Assembly: GCA_031259035.1 (NCBI GenBank)
Contig: JAIRLZ010000064.1
Span: forward strand, 1 to 13,391
Reading direction: 5' to 3'
DNA from: Treponema sp.
GTDB taxonomy: Bacteria; Spirochaetota; Spirochaetia; Treponematales; Breznakiellaceae
DNA length: 13,391 nt
Below the pieces are notes generated by a model. That model ran no database searches. It was not told the DNA's origin and was given only the letters and a program-made list of their open reading frames with translations. Of this stretch, positions 1 to 6,044 are shown in pieces. Made by a program: the position numbers and the translations under genes. Each line of letters opens with the position of its first letter. Positions within the stretch are counted from its first letter, which is position 1.

Positions 1-224
1 TCGGCGTTTCCTCGCTGCGGGAAAGGGCTGGGCTTGCGCGGATCACGTTCAGCAAAGTGGCGAAGTTGAGCGTGGATCGGCTCATCCGGCTTATGAAGGA
101 GTCCGGAGGCAAGGTGAAGCTCGATCCCAAGCAGGCGAATGTCGTGACGCTCGCAACCGGAACTATCGGACTCAAAGAAAAAAGTGAATTTATCAGAGAA
201 AAGTTGGTTGCGCTCTCTGGATAG
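1..224 (+). CDS. C-terminal fragment of an unrecognised protein (5' end outside window)
   Basis: An open frame runs in from the left edge (first complete codon at base 3) and stops with TAG at 222-224, giving 73 residues. The fragment is basic and mostly helical in character, with residues such as RITFSKVAKLSVDRLIRLMK followed by a short strand-like stretch (NVVTLATGTIG) and a final amphipathic helix. Its codons are GC-rich and G/C-ending, which supports real coding and contrasts with the AT-richer gene that follows. I do not recognise the family. It ends 42 bases before the ATG of the diguanylate cyclase and reads in the same direction, so the two could be co-transcribed. Confidence 0.6.
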   Translation, partial: GVSSLRERAGLARITFSKVAKLSVDRLIRLMKESGGKVKLDPKQANVVTLATGTIGLKEKSEFIREKLVALSG

Positions 225-248
225 GTAGAACTTTTTATCGTTTTGAGC

Positions 249-264
249 TATACTATACTATACA
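249..264 (+). promoter_or_regulatory. Pentanucleotide repeat (CTATA)x3 forming stacked -10-like hexamers
   Basis: Three tandem CTATA units (248-262) create overlapping TATACT at 249-254 and 254-259, and TATACA at 259-264. The hexamer at 254-259 ends 7 bases before the ATG at 267. No convincing -35 element was found at the right distance, so the promoter call rests on the -10 alone. The tandem units could also change copy number by slippage, which would alter promoter spacing. Confidence 0.4.
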
Positions 265-266
265 CT

Positions 267-1001
267 ATGGCAGATAAAATGCTGAAATACATTCTAAGAC
301 TGCTGAAGGACGATCCTCCTCCTAAGCTTGATAAAGAATTTGCCCGCATACCGGAATTCCGTGAACTTTATAAGGAACTCATATCCATACGAAAAATACT
401 TTCCGGCATGAAGTCTGAGGAGAAGGTGTTTAAGGAACGGGAGACCCGCCTTCAGTACCTGGCGAATCACGATCCGCTTACCGGCGCCATAAACCGCCGT
501 GCTTTTATGGAGCGGGCTCTCGTTGAAATAGAGAAAAACATGAGGAATAGCACGCCGTGCGGTGTTGTGATGATGGATCTTGATTTCTTTAAAAAATTTA
601 ACGACACATATGGGCATGTAGCGGGCGATAAGGCGTTGCGCCATCTGGTGGCATTGATCAGCGCGTCTATGAGAAAGAACGATTTTCTAGGACGTTACGG
701 CGGCGAAGAGTTTCTCTTTTTTTATGACCACGCGGACAAAAAAACCGGCATCGCCATTGCCGAGCGGTTTAGGAGAATGCTTGAGACATCGCCGGTACAG
801 CTTGAGACGGGACCCACTTTCATAACGGCGAGTTTTGGCGTCGCCTCTATTGATGGTGAGGATGCCAAAGGCGGTGTAAATGATGCGTTTATAGAAAAAC
901 TCATCAACCATGCGGATCAGGCGCTTTACGAGGCGAAAAACTCAGGCAGAAACAAGGTCGTATCTTTTGGTGGAGATGAACACGCCAAAATAAATTTGTA
1001 A
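267..1001 (+). CDS. GGDEF diguanylate cyclase with intact I-site
   Basis: This protein (244 residues) is predicted to make cyclic di-GMP from two GTP. Residues 1-65 are a charged, helical, probably coiled-coil N-terminus with no recognisable sensor or membrane segment. The GGDEF domain begins near NHDPLTGAINRRAF (about residue 67). The metal-binding stretch MMDLDFFKKFNDTYGHVAGD follows, then the active-site loop RYGGEEF, with GGEEF at 145-149. An RxxD inhibition site (RKND, 136-139) sits exactly five residues before GGEEF, so product feedback inhibition is expected. The usual C-terminal HADQALYEAKNSGRN motif is present. I chose the ATG at 267. A TTG at 243 is in frame, but it lies upstream of the -10-like repeats and has no ribosome-binding site. 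The ATG lacks one too, consistent with a leaderless or weakly translated message. Confidence 0.95.
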   Translation: MADKMLKYILRLLKDDPPPKLDKEFARIPEFRELYKELISIRKILSGMKSEEKVFKERETRLQYLANHDPLTGAINRRAFMERALVEIEKNMRNSTPCGVVMMDLDFFKKFNDTYGHVAGDKALRHLVALISASMRKNDFLGRYGGEEFLFFYDHADKKTGIAIAERFRRMLETSPVQLETGPTFITASFGVASIDGEDAKGGVNDAFIEKLINHADQALYEAKNSGRNKVVSFGGDEHAKINL

Positions 1002-1036
1002 AGCATGTAAAAAACGCTTCCCTTTTTAGGAATATA

Positions 1037-1045
1037 TGGTATACT
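1037..1045 (+). promoter_or_regulatory. Extended -10 promoter candidate for the cheY operon
   Basis: TGGTATACT matches an extended -10 (TGn plus TATACT at 1040-1045). The -35 position 17 bases upstream (CTTCCC) is poor, as is common for extended -10 promoters. The hexamer is also inside a small inverted repeat, CTTTTTAG (1022-1029) with CTAAAAAG (1044-1051), which could instead act on the preceding gene's transcript. Confidence 0.45.
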
Positions 1046-1065
1046 AAAAAGCATTCAATGAACCT

Positions 1066-1085
1066 CCCCGCCCCAAGGGGCGGGG
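1066..1085 (+). repeat. 9-bp G+C hairpin
   Basis: CCCCGCCCC (1066-1074) and GGGGCGGGG (1077-1085) are exact reverse complements around AA; the innermost pairs must open to form a real loop. No T-run follows, so it is not a standard terminator. A weaker look-alike is at 1220-1233 (CGCCC, loop CAAA, GGGCG), also preceded by AACC, suggesting a repeated unit. Confidence 0.75.
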
Positions 1086-1113
1086 TATCTTGTAAGCGTC
1101 GCATTATTTACGA

Positions 1114-1135
1114 GGTTCGGCGAACCTTCGGTTCG
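1114..1135 (+). repeat. Mutually exclusive hairpins GGTTCG / CGAACC / GGTTCG
   Basis: GGTTCG (1114-1119), CGAACC (1121-1126) and GGTTCG (1130-1135) are alternating complements. The central CGAACC can pair with either flank but not both, the layout of a two-state switch; a third hairpin with GGTTTGC follows at 1163. Nothing shows that switching occurs. Confidence 0.65.
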
Positions 1136-1162
1136 ACTGTAAGGAAATTATGTAACGGTGAT

Positions 1163-1179
1163 GGTTTGCGGAGCAAACC
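1163..1179 (+). repeat. 7-bp hairpin with GGA loop
   Basis: GGTTTGC (1163-1169) pairs perfectly with GCAAACC (1173-1179) around a GGA triloop. A neighbouring weaker stem, GCTGCC (1185-1190) with GGCGGC (1200-1205), contains one U-G wobble when read as + strand RNA. Confidence 0.7.
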
Positions 1180-1243
1180 CGCCTGCTGCCATTTTTGTTG
1201 GCGGCGCTATAATGCTAACCGCCCCAAAGGGCGCGAATAAAGA

Positions 1244-1289
1244 GGCTTTTTCAGAAAGCGTCCTATGGAGCGGCGCATTTTGAAAAGCC
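1244..1289 (+). repeat. Long imperfect hairpin, degenerate member of the gene-end palindromes
   Basis: GGCTTTT (1244-1250) pairs with AAAAGCC (1283-1289), continued after one bulge by CA with TG, and inside by AAAGCG (1255-1260) with CGC/TTT (1274-1280). It begins with GAGGCTTT like the palindrome at 1755-1799, so it may be a decayed copy. No T-run follows. Confidence 0.5.
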
Positions 1290-1307
1290 GGCTTGGAGTT
1301 GTGGAAA

Positions 1308-1334
1308 AGCGGGGCTGCAGTCTGCATCCCCGCT
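1308..1334 (+). repeat. AGCGGGG...CCCCGCT hairpin just before cheY
   Basis: AGCGGGG (1308-1314) pairs with CCCCGCT (1328-1334); inside, after one mismatch, TGCA (1316-1319) pairs with TGCA (1323-1326). The stem ends 31 bases before the AGGAGG of cheY. A GTTTTTGG stretch follows 10 bases later, too far for a clean intrinsic terminator, but attenuation is possible. Confidence 0.6.
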
Positions 1335-1374
1335 CTATTGAGTGTTTTTGGTGAATGTTTGTAAAGGAGGCCAT

Positions 1375-1755
1375 ATGGCGATTGATTTAACGGTTTTAAT
1401 AGTGGATGATTCGCGAATTATGAGAAATACGGTAAAAGGCATGTTTTCTGACATGCAAATTACGTGTAGTTTTATTGAAGCCAGCAATGGAGAAGATGCG
1501 CTGGAACAACTGAGCATGTGCCCGATTAATCTGGTGTTGCTGGACTGGAACATGCCTAAATTATCAGGAATAGATTTCCTGAAAACGGTGAGGGCGATGG
1601 AGAAGTACAAAACGCTCCCCATTGTTATGGTGACGAGCGAGTCCGCCAAGTACAATGTCATTGAGGCTTTGAAAAATGGAGCCACGGATTATCTTACAAA
1701 ACCGGTGAATTCTCAAATTTTCAAGGAAAAACTGACGAAAATTCTCAATAAATAG
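1375..1755 (+). CDS. cheY: CheY single-domain response regulator
   Basis: This 126-residue protein is one receiver domain and nothing else. The acid pocket is D11-D12 in VLIVDDSRIMR, the phosphoacceptor is D57 in LVLLDWNMP, the conserved Thr is T87 in VMVTSES, the switch aromatic is Y106 and the Lys is K109 in YLTKP. These positions coincide with the classic CheY numbering. It should accept phosphate from the Hpt domain of the kinase in the same operon and be dephosphorylated by CheX from the next gene. I chose the ATG at 1375 because AAAGGAGG (1363-1370) lies 4 bases before it; an upstream GTG at 1342 would add 11 residues with no family match. Its stop codon overlaps the first base of a long palindrome. 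It may serve the flagellar motor or only this operon; the sequence cannot say which. Confidence 0.95.
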   Translation: MAIDLTVLIVDDSRIMRNTVKGMFSDMQITCSFIEASNGEDALEQLSMCPINLVLLDWNMPKLSGIDFLKTVRAMEKYKTLPIVMVTSESAKYNVIEALKNGATDYLTKPVNSQIFKEKLTKILNK

Positions 1756-1799
1756 AGGCTTTCCCAAAACGCGCGGAGCGACAGTTTTGGGAAAGGCTC
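1755..1799 (+). repeat. Intercistronic palindrome between cheY and cheX (family copy 1)
   Basis: GAGGCTTTCCCAAAAC (1755-1770) pairs with GTTTTGGGAAAGGCTC (1784-1799): 16 positions with one G-G mismatch and a 13-base loop. It starts on the last base of the cheY stop codon. No T-run follows, so it is more likely a message-stability or processing element, or a mobile palindrome, than a terminator. Related copies lie at 5992-6044 and 10316-10355. Confidence 0.85.
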
Positions 1800-1826
1800 A
1801 ATAAACTAAAGTAAAGAGGAAAATTT

Positions 1827-2297
1827 ATGGAACAGTATATCAAACCGTTTGTTGATGTGTGTTTGAATGTCTTTAAGGACTTCATAAACGTAGAAGTAAG
1901 CGCAAAGACGCCGTACTTTCTGGAAAAAGATTCTATTTTCGGCAATGATATTTCAGCGGTTATCGGATTTACTGGCGAAGCGCGAGGCGCGGTGATTGTC
2001 TCCATGCAGCAAAAGCTGGCTATTAAGCTCACCGACATACTTACCGGCGCATCTCATGCGGAGATGGATGACGATGTGACCGACGCGATTGGCGAAATTG
2101 TCAACATCATCGCGGGAAACGTAAAACAGAGGTTTGAGGAAAGCTTGGAAATGATCATCTCCCTTCCTACTATTATTCAGGGGAGCGGCCACGCGATCAA
2201 GTGGCCCGGCAATCAGGCGCGGATTCTGTGTATACCGTTTAAGATCTTCGAGGACGATATATTCACCCTCCTCGTTGCGATTGAAATAGCTCAGTAA
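1827..2297 (+). CDS. cheX: CheX-family CheY-P phosphatase
   Basis: At 156 residues this has the usual CheX length. The catalytic ExxN signature of the CheC/CheX/FliY phosphatases is present once, E90 and N93 in DAIGEIVNIIAGNVK, as in CheX (CheC typically carries two). A glycine-rich strand near residues 47-60 (GFTGEARGAVIVSM) and the Pro-rich segment around 113-128 fit the CheX fold. Known members remove phosphate from CheY-P as homodimers. Translation starts at ATG 1827, with AGAGGA (1815-1820) six bases upstream. It lies 71 bases after cheY, the gap being mostly the palindrome, and 13 bases before the lipid kinase gene. Pairing with cheY and a CheA-like kinase gives a complete phosphorylation and dephosphorylation cycle in one operon. 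Confidence 0.9.
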   Translation: MEQYIKPFVDVCLNVFKDFINVEVSAKTPYFLEKDSIFGNDISAVIGFTGEARGAVIVSMQQKLAIKLTDILTGASHAEMDDDVTDAIGEIVNIIAGNVKQRFEESLEMIISLPTIIQGSGHAIKWPGNQARILCIPFKIFEDDIFTLLVAIEIAQ

Positions 2298-2310
2298 CCG
2301 GCGAGACACT

Positions 2311-3267
2311 ATGAAGCACGTCTTTGTTTTTAATCCCAAGTCGTTTGCTCAAAAGACACAGATGGATTATATTGTTGACACCATTGGGCAGTTTTTCAGA
2401 AAACAGGAAAGACCAAACTTTTCCATTCAAATTTCGCATTTTCCCCGCGACGCCATTGGCATTATAAAAAGAGAAGTGACGACTGCCGATGAAAACGAGA
2501 CGGTGCGCGTCTATGCCGTGGGCGGCGACGGAATTTTGTTTGATTGTCTGAATGGCATCGTGGGTCTTCCCCATATGGAACTGGCGGCGGTTCCATATGG
2601 AAAGACCAATGATTTCGTCCGTATGTTTGGTACAGACAAAATATCGCTTTTCAGAGATATAGGAGCGTTGGTTTCCGCGAAAGCCCTGCCGACGGATGTC
2701 ATCGCCTTCGGCAGCAACTATGCGATCAACGCGATCACTATTGGAATGGAATCGCTTGCGGTTGTCAACATGAACAGCTTCAGCAGAAAGCATCCCGGGT
2801 TGCTCAACCGTTTTAACTTTCTCTACAATCTCTTTTTCACCGTAAGCGGCGCAATCGCCTTGCTTGACCATGATATCTTGTTCCAGCGGTACAACATCAT
2901 TATTGACGACGGAGACTTCAGCGGGGAATACAGCGGCATAAACATCGCAAACGGCCCCTGTTACGGAGGCAACAAAAGCGCAGTCCCGATGGCGCGTCCG
3001 GATGACGGCATTCTCCATACACTGTTGTTTAAACCTTTAGGCGCTATCGGCACACTGTTCGTTTTGCCAAACTATCTTAAAGGGAAAACCCCGTCTAATT
3101 GCAAGCTGGTTCAGGCAAAGAAACTTGAAATACGATCTGAACTGCCGTTGCAAATACAGGCTGACGGAGAAATTTTCTTTGACACCAATATTACGATTGA
3201 GGTTAAACCGGCAGCCATACAGTTCGTGGCTGTCGATAATTTGACGTATGGCAAAGCTAAAGGTTAA
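2311..3267 (+). CDS. Diacylglycerol kinase-family lipid kinase (YegS/DgkB-like)
   Basis: This 318-residue protein has the two-domain layout of soluble DAG-kinase-catalytic-domain enzymes, which phosphorylate diacylglycerol or related lipids with ATP at the membrane face. Visible motifs are the N-terminal FVFNPKS strand, the nucleotide-binding VYAVGGDGILFDCLNGI (GGDG at 71-74), PYGKTNDFVRMFG (95-107, variant of the usual P-x-G-T-x-N-D-F-A-R), and a C-terminal QADGEIFF element carrying the conserved Asp-Gly-Glu. No signal peptide or membrane helix is seen. The start ATG follows cheX by 13 bases with only a weak GGCGAG upstream; the stop is 3 bases from the next start, so translation is probably coupled. 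The substrate cannot be deduced. Its place between a CheY phosphatase and a sensor kinase suggests a link between signalling and membrane lipids, which is inference. Confidence 0.88.
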   Translation: MKHVFVFNPKSFAQKTQMDYIVDTIGQFFRKQERPNFSIQISHFPRDAIGIIKREVTTADENETVRVYAVGGDGILFDCLNGIVGLPHMELAAVPYGKTNDFVRMFGTDKISLFRDIGALVSAKALPTDVIAFGSNYAINAITIGMESLAVVNMNSFSRKHPGLLNRFNFLYNLFFTVSGAIALLDHDILFQRYNIIIDDGDFSGEYSGINIANGPCYGGNKSAVPMARPDDGILHTLLFKPLGAIGTLFVLPNYLKGKTPSNCKLVQAKKLEIRSELPLQIQADGEIFFDTNITIEVKPAAIQFVAVDNLTYGKAKG

Positions 3268-3270
3268 AAT

Positions 3271-5589
3271 ATGAAAAACATTAGCGGTAAAAACAGGAAG
3301 AGATTTTCTTTTCAGGTTGGCAATGCAATCGCGTTTCTGGGAATATTACTGCTGGGATGCATCTACGGCGCTGTTATGCAGACGCAGGGATCGCCGGGGA
3401 TATTTGTAATGATGATGGTTATTACCCTCACCGGATTAGTTGTCCTTGTTGTTGTATGTAGAACCATCAGCAATTATGAGAAGTTGGCTTTCTGGACGCC
3501 CGGCATTTTCTTCGCCTTTCTCAGCGTATTGCAATCGATCCAATCAAGAGGAGGCGCATGGGATGAATACTACTTGCCGCTTTGTATAGCGTGTTGCATT
3601 TTAAGTTGTCTGTATGACAACTATACGCAAACCCTTCTTTTTGTCATTGTACAAAACCTGACGCTTGGCGTTATGGCGCTCTCCAACGTTCCCTTTATGG
3701 GACCAAACTCCGACAAGATTCTTCACCTTCTCAACCCTGAACTGTATGGAGGAATATCCATAACGACATTGGGGTGGATGAGTTCGGTGGTCGCCGATTT
3801 TATGCTGATGGTTGCTTTCGGAGTTTTGTACAGAAGGACTAAAGCCGCGCTTGAGCGCCGGGATTCGTTCAAAACCCTCATGGACACCACGCCCAACTAT
3901 ATAGCGATGGTTGACGATCTGAATAGGGTGATGAATATCAGCAGCAACCTTGCGAAGCTGGCGAATATTGAGAACCCCGAATGGGTTATAGGCTCCCCGG
4001 TTATCGATCTTTTTCCCTCAATGGAGATGAAAGAACTGGCAGGCGATCTTCTTAGAAAAACAACGCGCAATTATGAAGAAATGTGGGAGTGCTGGATCAA
4101 TGGGGAACATCGTTATTTCAAGGCCTTAGGCGATGACTTGCCGGATGAGAAGGGCATCCTCATCAATCTGATCGATATGACGCACTTGGCTGAACGCGAT
4201 GAAATTGCCGCCATGAAGGACAACCTTGACATCGGAATCTTCTTTATGGATAAAGATTACATCATTCAAGACAATTATTCCAAGTCGCTGCCCCGGATTC
4301 TGGGCGTGAAAGACCCCTATGGCATGAATTTCACCGATTTGCTGTCGGCGTCGGTGACGCCCAGCGAGTTGATCGCTATTAAAGATTATTTTGTCATGAG
4401 CTTCGAAAAGCAGTTCGATCAAGAGATGCTGGACGACATCAATCCTTTGAATGAGTTCCGTTATTACATCGCCGCGTCCAAAGAGTGGAAGATTCTCCAT
4501 GTGGAGTTTGTCACCGTTGAGCGGGGGCATGGGCAAACCATGCTCATGGCCTCCATTTACGACATCACCGCCCGCGTTGAGTTGCAAAGAAAACTCGCGG
4601 AAGAGGAGAAGAGGCGGCAGGAGGAAATGCGCAGCCTGTTTGAGCTTATCAACGTGGAGCCGAAAGTGTTCGATGAATTTATGGAAGACGTGAATTATGA
4701 GTTCGAGCAGATTGACAACATTCTCAAGAATCAGGAACTTACAGCGCATGAAAGCCTGGTCGAGGTCTACAAATCGGTTCACGCCATAAAGTCAAACGCC
4801 GTCATTCTCGGACTTGCGACATTCGGAGGGAAAGTCCACGCGCTCGAATCGGACATCAAGCGGATGCGGGAAGCGGAGGAGACGCCGTTTTCCGACATGC
4901 TTCATTTGACGCTGGAAATAGAAAAATTGATGCAGGAGAAGCAGAATTTCCGCGTCACGCTGGAGAAGATCAACTCGTTCAGAAGCGGGGCGAAAATAAA
5001 AAGCAACAATGACATGCTGATCGAGGCGTTGACAAAAGCGTGCGAGAAGGCGTCGGCGGATTTGGAGAAGAAAGTCAATTTCGTGGTCGACGTCGATCGG
5101 GACGTCATGTCGAAGGGGCCGCGGCGCGTGATGAAAGAGACGCTTATGCAGCTTGTGAGGAACTCGGTGGTGCATGGGATAGAATCGCCGGAGGAGCGGA
5201 CGGCGAAAGGCAAGGATGAGACTGGCGTCATATATCTTTCCATCAAAACGGAAAAGGACATGATCCACATACGGTTGAGGGACGACGGCGGCGGGATAGA
5301 CTACGACAAGATTCGGCGGAAGGCGCTTGAGCGCGGATTTATCAAGAGCGAGGCGGAAGGGCGGGATAAAAACAAGCTGCTGCACTTCATCTTCGCGCCG
5401 GGCTTCAGCACCGCGGAGACGGAGACGGTGCATGGAGGGCGCGGGATCGGCTTGAACATCGTGCGCGACAAAGTGAAAGAGCTTGGGGGGAACCTGAAGA
5501 TACAGAGCGAGAAAGACAAGGGGACGGCGTTCAACCTCTACATTCCATTGCCGCATGAGGGGTCTGCGGAGGAGAAGGCGGCTTCTTAG
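3271..5589 (+). CDS. Membrane-anchored CheA-like histidine kinase: 7TM-like region, PAS-like region, Hpt, HATPase
   Basis: The protein has 772 residues. Residues 15-187 contain about six hydrophobic segments (near 17-34, 44-63, 74-90, 101-114, 120-138, 165-187). Two PAS-like regions follow: about 196-305 (DSFKTLMDTTPNYIAMVDD...) and 310-435, the latter ending in the typical YDITARVELQRKL and a coiled coil to about 455. An Hpt domain at about 455-560 carries H504 in the HAIKSN motif. The CheA-type ATPase domain has the N-box LVRNSVVHGIESPEER (N631, H635), DDGGGID (671-677) and HGGRGIGLNIV (721-731). There is no DHp box, and no CheA P3 dimerisation or P5/CheW domain. Autophosphorylation should therefore occur on the Hpt histidine with transfer to a receiver, presumably the CheY of this operon. 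AAAGG (3259-3263) precedes the ATG, 3 bases after the previous stop. The last ~600 bases are visibly GC-richer than the first. Confidence 0.9.
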   Translation: MKNISGKNRKRFSFQVGNAIAFLGILLLGCIYGAVMQTQGSPGIFVMMMVITLTGLVVLVVVCRTISNYEKLAFWTPGIFFAFLSVLQSIQSRGGAWDEYYLPLCIACCILSCLYDNYTQTLLFVIVQNLTLGVMALSNVPFMGPNSDKILHLLNPELYGGISITTLGWMSSVVADFMLMVAFGVLYRRTKAALERRDSFKTLMDTTPNYIAMVDDLNRVMNISSNLAKLANIENPEWVIGSPVIDLFPSMEMKELAGDLLRKTTRNYEEMWECWINGEHRYFKALGDDLPDEKGILINLIDMTHLAERDEIAAMKDNLDIGIFFMDKDYIIQDNYSKSLPRILGVKDPYGMNFTDLLSASVTPSELIAIKDYFVMSFEKQFDQEMLDDINPLNEFRYYIAASKEWKILHVEFVTVERGHGQTMLMASIYDITARVELQRKLAEEEKRRQEEMRSLFELINVEPKVFDEFMEDVNYEFEQIDNILKNQELTAHESLVEVYKSVHAIKSNAVILGLATFGGKVHALESDIKRMREAEETPFSDMLHLTLEIEKLMQEKQNFRVTLEKINSFRSGAKIKSNNDMLIEALTKACEKASADLEKKVNFVVDVDRDVMSKGPRRVMKETLMQLVRNSVVHGIESPEERTAKGKDETGVIYLSIKTEKDMIHIRLRDDGGGIDYDKIRRKALERGFIKSEAEGRDKNKLLHFIFAPGFSTAETETVHGGRGIGLNIVRDKVKELGGNLKIQSEKDKGTAFNLYIPLPHEGSAEEKAAS

Positions 5590-5985
5590 GTGAAGATAGA
5601 GTTATTTTCTTTCTGCGACTTTGCCCAAGAAAACAACGGCAAGCTGACGATTGTAGGCACATTTGACACCATCATAGCCCGCTCGTTTCCATGCGTGCAT
5701 CCGCAGCTTTCCGTTGTGATCCGTATCCGCTTCGATTTGTGGGAGTTTTCCCATCATAAGTTTATGATCGAAACAAGGGACATTAACGGCGATATGTGCA
5801 TGGATCCCATACAAGGCGCATTGTCTGTAAATGGGGTCGGCAACGCCACCGCAGTCTCCCACCTTTTGTTTACCATCTCAAACTTGAATTTCAAGAACAA
5901 TAGCATGATAAATTTTGTGCTTTTCGTTGACGACAAAGAACTCGCCTCCATTCCGCTGTACGTGCGGAAGGCGGGCCGGAATTGA
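5590..5985 (+). CDS. DUF6941-like small protein, GTG start
   Basis: This 131-residue protein has the pattern I associate with the uncharacterised DUF6941 family: an N-terminal strand with FSFCDFAQENNGKLTIVGTFD, then a PCVHPQLSVVIRIRF strand pair, a central variable part, and a C-terminal NFVLFVDDKELASIPLYV hairpin. It is probably an all-beta cytoplasmic protein; no signal peptide or membrane helix is seen. Its function is unknown. The GTG start directly abuts the kinase stop codon (TAG then GTG at 5587-5592), so it is the last gene of the operon and probably translationally coupled; AAGGCGG about 8 bases upstream may serve as ribosome-binding site. It ends 7 bases before a strong terminator hairpin. 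The family name is from memory of its pattern and should be treated as moderately sure. Confidence 0.75.
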   Translation: MKIELFSFCDFAQENNGKLTIVGTFDTIIARSFPCVHPQLSVVIRIRFDLWEFSHHKFMIETRDINGDMCMDPIQGALSVNGVGNATAVSHLLFTISNLNFKNNSMINFVLFVDDKELASIPLYVRKAGRN

Positions 5986-5991
5986 TCTATG

Positions 5992-6044
5992 TGAGCCTGT
6001 TCCAAAACGCGAACTGCATTCGGGTTGGTTTTGGAACAGGCTCA
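5992..6044 (+). terminator. 17-bp perfect hairpin between convergent genes (palindrome family copy 2)
   Basis: TGAGCCTGTTCCAAAAC (5992-6008) and GTTTTGGAACAGGCTCA (6028-6044) are exact reverse complements around a 19-base loop. On the + strand it is followed by TTTGTTTATT, so it can end the cheY operon transcript. On the minus strand its first three bases are the TGA stop of the lipoprotein gene, and no U-run follows there, so termination in that direction is less likely. Confidence 0.8.

Larger units (their letters stand above)
1002..1374 (+). other. 373-base gene-free, hairpin-rich leader upstream of cheY
   Basis: No credible gene lies here. The stretch opens with an extended -10 promoter candidate and then holds a run of short perfect or near-perfect hairpins, listed separately: 1066-1085, 1114-1135, 1163-1179, 1185-1205, 1220-1233, 1244-1289 and 1308-1334. 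It ends at the strong ribosome-binding site of cheY. A short open frame at 1058-1240 encodes mostly Arg, Cys and Gly from the palindromes and is not believed. If the promoter at 1037-1045 is used, cheY has a leader of about 320 nucleotides that would be heavily structured. I could not match it to any known riboswitch, including the c-di-GMP classes. Confidence 0.6.

Noticed and set aside
1060..1340. c-di-GMP riboswitch in the cheY leader
   Set aside because: None of the conserved core elements of the class I or II aptamers could be found; the hairpins are simple perfect dyads.
2263..3018. Minus-strand open frame (251 codons) opposite the lipid kinase
   Set aside because: Overlaps a gene with intact GGDG and DGE motifs in operon context; no ribosome-binding site or family signature of its own.
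4792..5556. Long minus-strand open frame (254 codons) opposite the kinase ATPase domain
   Set aside because: Antisense shadow of the GC-rich, conserved CheA-type ATPase region; the product is Arg/His/Leu-rich without motifs.
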